Assembly: GCA_002479485.1 (NCBI GenBank)
Contig: DLNM01000053.1
Coordinates: 1-37,096, forward strand
Direction: 5' to 3'
Length of the DNA stretch: 37,096 nt
Origin: Firmicutes bacterium UBA7510
GTDB taxonomy: Bacteria; Bacillota; Clostridia; Tissierellales; Sedimentibacteraceae
Of the stretch, positions 31,987-37,096 are shown one piece after another. The position numbers and the translations under genes are program-made. Positions within the stretch are counted from its first letter, which is position 1, and each line of letters starts with the position of its first letter. Under the pieces are notes generated by a model. The model saw nothing but the letters and a program-made list of their open reading frames with translations. It was not told the DNA's origin and ran no database searches.

Positions 31987-33207
31987 ATGGAACTGAATTC
32001 GAAGAACATGAAAAAACTATTATTAATTATAACATTTACAGTTTTACTATATTTAGGGTTAACAAATTTATCAAAAGTAGTAAATGTTGCTAAATCAATA
32101 ATTGGAATTATGTCCCCATTTATTCTTGGTTTATGTATTGCTTTTATTGTAGGTGTGTTACTTAAATTTATAGAAGAGAAATGGGATAGAGCTTTTAAGA
32201 AAAATAAAAGCAATATAATATATAAATTAAAAAGACCTATATGTATATGCATTAGCTTTGCATTAATCATAGGAGCTATATTTATCTTAATTTTTATGAT
32301 TGTGCCAGAGGTAGGAAGAACAGTATCGGAAATTGCTCAAATTATACCTTTCTACATGCAACGCTTAGAAAACTGGTGGAATCAAATGAGTAAGGAATTA
32401 GAAAATATATATGTTACTATACCTGCAATAGAAATAGACTGGAAACAAGCAGGCGCAACTATTGTAGACTTTTTAACTCGTGGAAGTAAATCAATTTTTT
32501 CAACTACTGTTGGTATTACTACATCAATTTTTGGTGGAGTATTCAGCTTTATTGTTGGTTTTATTTTTTCTATATATATATTATTCCAAAAAGAGAATTT
32601 ATGTAGGCAAATTAAAAAAATATTTTATGCTTATTTGAAAGAAGATACTGTAAAATCAATCTTAAATATTGCTAAGATGGCAAATGTAACTTTTTCAAAA
32701 TTTGTTACAGGACAGCTTACGGAAGCAATAATAATTGGCTTATTATGCTTTATAGGTATGAATATATTCTCAATGCCATATGCAACAATGATATCAACAT
32801 TAGTTGGCTTTACGGCTTTAATACCACTTGTAGGTGCATTTATTGGAACAGCCTTTGGTGGCATTATGATTTTAATGGTAGATCCTATGAAGGCTTTATG
32901 GTTTGTTATTTTTATAATTATTCTTCAACAGCTTGAAGGGAATATAATTTATCCAAGAGTAGTTGGCAAATCAGTTGGGCTGCCAGGTATGTGGGTTTTA
33001 GTAGCTATAACAGTTGGAGGAAGCTTACTTGGAATATTTGGTATGCTATTAAGTGTTCCAACATGTTCAGTTTTATATGCACTATTAAGGCAATCTGTTA
33101 ATAATAGATTATCTGAAAAATCTATTTGCCATTTATTTGAAGATACTATAGAAAATGAGATAGTTGAAAATAGTGATAATGATGAAGAACAAAATGATGT
33201 AGTTTAA
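31987..33207 (+). CDS. AI-2E/PerM-family permease
   Basis: A 406-aa protein with about eight membrane helices and a long soluble segment after the third (~110-165). The late block LTEAIIIGLLCFIGMNIFSM, then LIPLVGAFIGTAFGGIMIL, and LEGNIIYPRVVGKSVGLPGM is typical of the family. Despite the family name most members export unknown substrates or act in stress tolerance; autoinducer-2 export cannot be inferred. The C-terminus is very acidic (ENSDNDEEQ). GGAGGT gives the start at 31987, not the ATG at 31972. It is distinct from the YtvI-like gene at 14650. Confidence 0.88.
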   Translation: MELNSKNMKKLLLIITFTVLLYLGLTNLSKVVNVAKSIIGIMSPFILGLCIAFIVGVLLKFIEEKWDRAFKKNKSNIIYKLKRPICICISFALIIGAIFILIFMIVPEVGRTVSEIAQIIPFYMQRLENWWNQMSKELENIYVTIPAIEIDWKQAGATIVDFLTRGSKSIFSTTVGITTSIFGGVFSFIVGFIFSIYILFQKENLCRQIKKIFYAYLKEDTVKSILNIAKMANVTFSKFVTGQLTEAIIIGLLCFIGMNIFSMPYATMISTLVGFTALIPLVGAFIGTAFGGIMILMVDPMKALWFVIFIIILQQLEGNIIYPRVVGKSVGLPGMWVLVAITVGGSLLGIFGMLLSVPTCSVLYALLRQSVNNRLSEKSICHLFEDTIENEIVENSDNDEEQNDVV

Positions 33208-33210
33208 ATC

Positions 33211-33247
33211 AAAAAGCCCACAGGTTTGATTCTGTGGGCTTTTTTTC
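33211..33247 (+). terminator. Intrinsic terminator after the permease
   Basis: AAAAAGCCCACAG / CTGTGGGCTTTTT with an 8-nt loop and a run of T; the most GC-rich stem in the window. Confidence 0.95.
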
Positions 33248-33374
33248 TGTTTAGAAAGACATATCTTCGTGAGCTAATCTTGTATATATCTTTTTTGGTT
33301 TTATTCTGAAGATTCACTCTCCGGATCTTCATCAGTTTCCATTTCTTCGTTCAATCATTTTTTTATGTTCTTTT

Positions 33375-34490
33375 TTACAATCTAACTATTTCTTTTTTTC
33401 CATCATGTATTTTTAATATACATGGAGTTATGTCCTTATATGCTGTTTCATTATTATTTTCTTTAATCTCACCTGATGAAAATATAGATAATAATCTACC
33501 AGCGAAAAATTCTTTATATCCTTCATCAAATGCTTGATGTCCTCTAATTATTGTAGAAATTGAAAATTTGCTAGTAAAGCTATCAAAATGTGTTTTATAA
33601 AAATAAAATCTTCTAGTGTTCCTTTGAAGTGTTGTATCCTCAGTGGGATCACTCCATAGCATGTTATGTATTACGCTTCCGTCTAAGCTATCAACGATAT
33701 CTTCATTCCACAAATCATTAATAGTAAGTATATGGTCATAACCATCATTTTTTGGTCTAGGAATACCACCGTGAACACATAATATAACTTCGTCACAATT
33801 TTTTATAAGTGCTATATGACAAAGCTTACTAAAGTAATTAAGATACTCTTCTAATAAAGTAAGAGGTTTATTTAGTTCTTTTAGAGAATTAAAAAGTGAG
33901 GCAACAAAATAATCATTATCTGTAGTGTTTTCGTTCCTTCCGACACAGAGTTTATATTCATTTTCTGAGATAATTTTTCCACCATCGTGGTTTCCGCGAA
34001 GTAGAAATACGTTGCTGGAGAATATGTATTTTAAAATAAAAATTAATTCTAATGTTTTAATGGCTGCTTTGCCTCTATCAACATAATCACCTAAAAATAT
34101 CAATCGAATATTTTGTTCGTGTTGCATTTTTTCTACAAAGCTTATTCTTTTTAAAAACTCTATTACAGAAATAGAGTCAGAATGAATATCTCCAAATACG
34201 TAGTAGGTTGCTAAATCATTGTTTAAAAAATGTATTCTACCACCTGTTTTAGTATCATTACATTTATCTAAACATTCCAACGCACTAGCTGATACTTTAC
34301 AGACATTTGCATTTGCTATGCTTATTTCATTTTCATAAAGCTTGTTTAATTCTGATAGCAAAAACAAATGAAGCTCTTCTAAATCATCAAATGATTTTTC
34401 TAATTCTATAAAGTTAATTATATCATTAAGTTCTAACTGATTTTTATTATAAAGAATCTTTAAGTTTTTAATTTTGCTTATGTAATCCAT
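33375..34490 (-). CDS. PPP-family metallophosphatase (serine/threonine phosphatase-like)
   Basis: A 371-aa protein. After a helical N-terminal ~100 residues, the PPP catalytic motifs appear in order: YVFGDIHSD (GDxH), IFLGDYVDRGKAA (GDxVDRG), FLLRGNHDGG (GNHD), then CVHGGIPRP and IIRGHQAFDEG (later His ligands). This is the complete two-metal site of PP1/PP2A-type phosphatases. It has no membrane segment. AAAGGGG precedes the ATG. The N-terminal region could be a regulatory or substrate domain. No partner kinase is nearby. Confidence 0.9.
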   Translation of the reverse strand: MDYISKIKNLKILYNKNQLELNDIINFIELEKSFDDLEELHLFLLSELNKLYENEISIANANVCKVSASALECLDKCNDTKTGGRIHFLNNDLATYYVFGDIHSDSISVIEFLKRISFVEKMQHEQNIRLIFLGDYVDRGKAAIKTLELIFILKYIFSSNVFLLRGNHDGGKIISENEYKLCVGRNENTTDNDYFVASLFNSLKELNKPLTLLEEYLNYFSKLCHIALIKNCDEVILCVHGGIPRPKNDGYDHILTINDLWNEDIVDSLDGSVIHNMLWSDPTEDTTLQRNTRRFYFYKTHFDSFTSKFSISTIIRGHQAFDEGYKEFFAGRLLSIFSSGEIKENNNETAYKDITPCILKIHDGKKEIVRL

Positions 34491-34671
34491 ATAAATCCCC
34501 TTTATTTATTAGTCAATAAAAACTGTACATTAAATATATATAAAAGTCAATGTATGTAGCTTAAAAAATGTCAATTATCTAAATTTTGAAAAGTTTATTA
34601 ATAGTATTTATGAGGCATTTGCAAGTTGAAAAATTTTTAATTATACCCTATATTTTTATACTTTTTTATTA

Positions 34672-34677
34672 TATAAT
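34672..34677 (+). promoter_or_regulatory. -10 box placed to give a leaderless transcript
   Basis: TATAAT lies 6 nt before the ATG of the pseudouridine synthase, so transcription would begin at or next to the start codon. No matching -35 box is visible, and no Shine-Dalgarno precedes the gene. Confidence 0.4.
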
Positions 34678-34683
34678 TGCATT

Positions 34684-35652
34684 ATGATAAAATTAACTAT
34701 TAGTGGAAATGAAAAAGAGCAAAGACTTGATAGGTTTTTGAAAAAATACTTAAAAAATGCTTCCTTAAGCTACATTTACAAGCTTATTCGTAAGGATGTA
34801 AAAATTAATGGCAAAAGAGGAAACATAGAAACTATGCTGCTAGAAGGAGATGAAATAACCTTATACATTAGTGAGGAGGAGTTGGAGAAATTAACTAAGA
34901 GTAAAAAGGTTGTTAAGTCAAAAAAGCAATTTAATATAGCATATGAGGATGAAAATATTTTGATTGCAGAAAAACCATTTGGACTGCTAACTCATGGAGA
35001 CGCTACAGAAAAGAAAAATCATTTGGCTAATCAAGTGATTTCATATCTTATAGAAAAAGAAGATTATGTCCCAAGGCTAGAGCGTACATTTGTGCCATCA
35101 CCTGTAAATAGATTAGATAGAAACACAACTGGACTAGTTTTATTTGGTAAGAATAATAAAGCATTGCAAACACTCAATAAAATGATTCGTGAAAAAGGCT
35201 ATGTAAATAAATATTATTTGACCATAGTTTCAGGTAATTTAAAAAAAGAGCTTATACTTAAGGATAAGATGGAAAAAGACGAAGAAAGAAATATGGTTAA
35301 AGTATTGCCTATGGAAGATGAGGATGGCAAGATTATGGAGACTATTGCTAGACCCCTTAAATACAAAAATGGGTATACCTTAGTAGAAGTTGAACTTATT
35401 ACCGGAAGAACACATCAAATTAGGGCACATTTAGCTAAAGCTGGCTATCCTATTATAGGAGACATAAAATATGGGCGCTCAGATGTAAACAGAGAAATTG
35501 AAAAACGATTTAATCTTACTACACAATTCTTACATGCGTACAGATTGTCATTTATTGGTGCAGAAGAGCCGTTAGAATATTTGATAGGTAAAGATGTAAC
35601 AGGAGAATTGCCTCCTAATCTTGAAAAAATAAAAGAAGCTATATTTGAATAA
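34684..35652 (+). CDS. RluC/RluD-family rRNA pseudouridine synthase
   Basis: A 322-aa enzyme with an N-terminal S4 RNA-binding domain (~2-65: RLDRFLKKYLKNASLSYIYK, KINGKRG) and a catalytic domain carrying VNRLDRNTTGLVLFGKN, the RluA-type motif with the nucleophilic Asp, and GRTHQIRAHLAKAGYPIIGD. It converts uridines in 23S rRNA to pseudouridine. RluC and RluD paralogues cannot be told apart here. The usual S4 start fits the ATG at 34684, yet no ribosome site exists and a TATAAT lies 6 nt upstream, suggesting a leaderless mRNA. Confidence 0.93.
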   Translation: MIKLTISGNEKEQRLDRFLKKYLKNASLSYIYKLIRKDVKINGKRGNIETMLLEGDEITLYISEEELEKLTKSKKVVKSKKQFNIAYEDENILIAEKPFGLLTHGDATEKKNHLANQVISYLIEKEDYVPRLERTFVPSPVNRLDRNTTGLVLFGKNNKALQTLNKMIREKGYVNKYYLTIVSGNLKKELILKDKMEKDEERNMVKVLPMEDEDGKIMETIARPLKYKNGYTLVEVELITGRTHQIRAHLAKAGYPIIGDIKYGRSDVNREIEKRFNLTTQFLHAYRLSFIGAEEPLEYLIGKDVTGELPPNLEKIKEAIFE

Positions 35653-35672
35653 AAATATAATTATTTTTTAGT

Positions 35673-35970
35673 AAATAATAATTTATCGTAGCAATAATTA
35701 AGATATTTGTAAGCGAAATCTTAGTAGAGAGTTGTTTCTTCGACATACTATTGTTGTGAATTAAAGGTGAGCAATAAATATAAAAAAAGTTTCTGTCTCC
35801 GCAACGAGATTTACCTTGATTTTTATAAGGAGGGTAAATCTCATTGAAGTCGCATAAACTTTTTTTATATTTCTTGCCTACATAGCACCGAAAATCAAAG
35901 AAAAATAGAAAGCATTTTTCCTTGATTTTCTGCTGTGCTGGCGTATTTTTCTACTAAGTTTTCACGCATA
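35673..35970 (+). repeat. Dispersed hairpin element, copy 2
   Basis: Same order as copy 1 but diverged. The left end (AAATAATAATTT, 35673-35684) continues into a ~55-bp end region homologous to the inverted right end of copy 1 (shared ATAATTAA and GAAATCTTAGTAGA). Hairpin A pairs 35771-35792 with 35856-35877 (21 of 22), hairpin B 35890-35906 with 35914-35930 (16 of 17). Many base changes relative to copy 1 are matched by changes in the opposite arm. The exact right edge is unclear. Confidence 0.75.
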
Positions 35971-36130
35971 CATAGTTACCGGAAAAGTGACAAATATTTA
36001 GCGGAATGATAACCTATAAGTACGTTGAAGGTATTATGTATTTTAACTTTTACACAACCTCTGAACTTAAACTACTTCGACCTTTTGTTGTGTTAGTACG
36101 TGCTTTCACGACTACAACCGACTTACAAGC
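35971..36130. other. Unassigned sequence between element copies 2 and 3
   Basis: About 160 bp with no convincing ORF. It has a 7-bp hairpin ACACAAC...GTTGTGT (about 36053-36102). It is slightly less AT-rich than its surroundings and may belong to a longer version of the element. Confidence 0.4.
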
Positions 36131-36419
36131 TTGGTAGACCGCTCTGCCAAAAACGCAGATAATCAAAGAAAAATCCTTTTATTTTTCTTTGATTATCGGT
36201 TGCTATGAATAGCGAAGTATATAAAAAACGTTTATGTGACTTGATGAGGATTTCCCCTCCAAACATTAGGGGATAATCTCCTAATGTTTTTAAAAATCAA
36301 GGGAAACCGAATCACGGAATCAGAAACGTTTTTTATATGCTTTGCTTCCCTTAGATTCGTAGTAGAAGTAAGTCGAAGTAATTATTTGTCTACTAACTTA
36401 CTAAGCTAAATTATTATTT
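36131..36419 (-). repeat. Dispersed hairpin element, copy 3 (inverted)
   Basis: Opposite orientation to copies 1 and 2, very similar to copy 1. Hairpin B (36158-36174 with 36181-36197) is identical to copy 1. Hairpin A pairs 36211-36233 with 36324-36346 (23 pairs, two G-U); its central ACGTTT replaces the ATGTTT of copy 1 on both arms. The loop of hairpin A holds an extra hairpin, AACATTAGG / CCTAATGTT (about 36261-36288). The outer end AAATTATTATTT (36408-36419) overlaps the TetR stop. Confidence 0.85.
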
Positions 36420-36974
36420 TGTAATTAATAAAACAGTCTTTTCTATAAAATCCTTACTGTTAAATTCAGTATTTCCAAGTTGATTTTGTATAAGAATGCC
36501 ATCCATTGTTGTTAATAGTAACCATGATATATAATCACCATCACTATCCGGACACCTTTCTATTATTTTGTCTCTTATTGTATTTTTGAAATAGTGATAT
36601 CTTTCTATGTATTTTTGTCTAAGTGTCTCATTCCCTGAAACAGCAGCTCCTGCTAGATAAAGTCTTAAGCTACCAAAATCCTTTGCTGAACTTCGTTCCA
36701 AAACATATCTAATAAGCCTTGAAATACTGGTATCTTTCTCCTTGTTTTCAACCCACGAAATAAAATCGTCAGATAATTTTGAAAGATAGTTATCTGTTAT
36801 ATCAAAAAGTATATCTTCTTTATTATTATAATAATAATATAAAGTACCCTTGCTTATTTCTGCGGCTCTAGCAATGCCAGCAAGAGAAATATCATTAAAT
36901 GATTTATTCTGCATTAGTGTGGCAGTTGTAACTAATATTTTTTCCTTAATGTTATTTTTAAGTGGTGCAGCCAT
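36414..36974 (-). CDS. TetR-family transcriptional regulator
   Basis: A 186-aa repressor. The N-terminal TetR helix-turn-helix (~8-55) shows IKEKILVTTATLMQNKSFND, then ISLAGIARAAEISKGTLYYYYNNKEDILFD in outline; the remaining helices form the ligand-binding and dimer domain. TGGAGG gives the ATG at 36974. The promoter at 37051-37079 overlaps an imperfect dyad, which suggests autorepression. The regulated partner would lie beyond the window. Its stop codon falls in the end of hairpin element copy 3. Confidence 0.92.
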   Translation of the reverse strand: MAAPLKNNIKEKILVTTATLMQNKSFNDISLAGIARAAEISKGTLYYYYNNKEDILFDITDNYLSKLSDDFISWVENKEKDTSISRLIRYVLERSSAKDFGSLRLYLAGAAVSGNETLRQKYIERYHYFKNTIRDKIIERCPDSDGDYISWLLLTTMDGILIQNQLGNTEFNSKDFIEKTVLLITK

Positions 36975-37011
36975 ATAATAATTTCCTCCAGTGAAGGTGT
37001 CTTTTCTTCAC
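36958..37011 (-). promoter_or_regulatory. Possible leader ORF and hairpin at the tetR start
   Basis: A GTG at 37011 with AAGGAG upstream opens a 17-codon frame (MKKRHLHWRKLLYGCTT) that overlaps the tetR start. Its first bases form GTGAAG / CTTCAC directly before TGGAGG. This recalls stem 1 of the ddl and merR leaders but lacks the GAA-loop hairpin, so the relation is uncertain. Confidence 0.3.
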
Positions 37012-37031
37012 TCTTCGTCTCCTTACCAGAC

Positions 37032-37079
37032 TTTAGTTTCTATATAAAATAGTATAGACTACTAAATTAACACCGTCAA
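37032..37079 (-). promoter_or_regulatory. Promoter and dyad operator for tetR
   Basis: Minus strand: TTGACG (37079-37074), 17-nt spacer, TATACT (37056-37051). Across the -10 lies an imperfect dyad with outer arms TTTAGT/ACTAAA (37032-37037, 37061-37066) and inner arms TCTATA/TATAGA (37039-37044, 37053-37058). A TetR dimer bound there would block its own promoter. Confidence 0.6.
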
Positions 37080-37096
37080 TAAACTTTATAGATAAT

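Noticed and set aside
11970..31989. Repeated ATGGAGG motif before several starts as a special initiation signal
   Set aside because: It is simply a Shine-Dalgarno preceded by AT; the upstream ATG is not in a constant frame or distance, for example at 11970.
33260..33372. Short acidic reading on the minus strand (METDEDPESESSE) after the phosphatase gene
   Set aside because: Too short, no ribosome site, no matching upstream gene; possibly a remnant but not supportable.
30580..36419. Hairpin elements as CRISPR repeats or known IS ends
   Set aside because: No regular spacers, no repeat of uniform short length and no transposase or IS-type open frame.

Overview
The window is very AT-rich DNA with strong GGAGG-type ribosome binding sites, frequent TTG/GTG starts, poly-U terminators and short intergenic gaps. 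Together with a YtvI-type sporulation membrane protein, an ECF sigma module, three MATE pumps and a probable selenoprotein peroxiredoxin, this points to an anaerobic, spore-forming, Clostridium-like member of the Bacillota. It is chromosomal in character: no phage genes, transposase, CRISPR array, tRNA or rRNA was seen.

Layout. 1-5.1 kb: a membrane-anchored LuxR-type regulator, a surface gluzincin peptidase, a decayed P-loop kinase gene, a ParB-like protein, then on the minus strand a two-gene peroxide-stress cluster (yaaA and a Bcp-like peroxiredoxin). Each of those two genes carries exactly one in-frame TGA: at the catalytic Cys position in the peroxiredoxin (selenocysteine predicted) and at a conserved Trp position in yaaA (lesion predicted). 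5.1-9.6 kb: a Cache-GGDEF-EAL protein behind a 23-bp triplicated promoter repeat, an AraC regulator, and D-Ala-D-Ala ligase behind an unusual leader. 9.7-15.9 kb: a signal-less subtilase with a 160-residue Cys/His/Asp/Lys-rich insert, a MATE pump behind a MerR-type promoter, a MerR regulator with the same leader type as ddl, a DUF503 protein, YtvI and a small membrane protein. 16-20.9 kb: an NCS2 purine permease, a 35-aa basic protein behind a perfect sigma-A promoter, a response regulator with a sensor-less kinase, an SH3b-NlpC/P60 cell-wall hydrolase and a GyrI-like protein. 21-24.1 kb: ECF sigma, zinc-motif anti-sigma and a membrane protein, then a creatininase-family amidohydrolase. 24.2-30.6 kb: a second MATE, an arginase-fold protein, an alpha/beta hydrolase with EF-hands, ferritin, and a divergent MerR/MATE pair. 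30.6-37.1 kb: RNase Z, an AI-2E-family permease, a PPP-type phosphatase, an RluC/RluD-type pseudouridine synthase and a TetR regulator, interrupted by three copies of a roughly 300-bp hairpin element.

The most notable signals are: (1) the dispersed hairpin element, whose arms change together between copies; (2) the leader module (a short upstream ORF plus a GAA-loop hairpin directly before the Shine-Dalgarno) at ddl and merR, with partial relatives at two other genes; (3) the Sec-type peroxiredoxin; (4) the metal-binding-like subtilase; and (5) paired MerR/MATE modules whose promoters both have 19-bp spacers with a dyad at the same offset. All functional calls rest on reading motifs by eye; no database search was possible.
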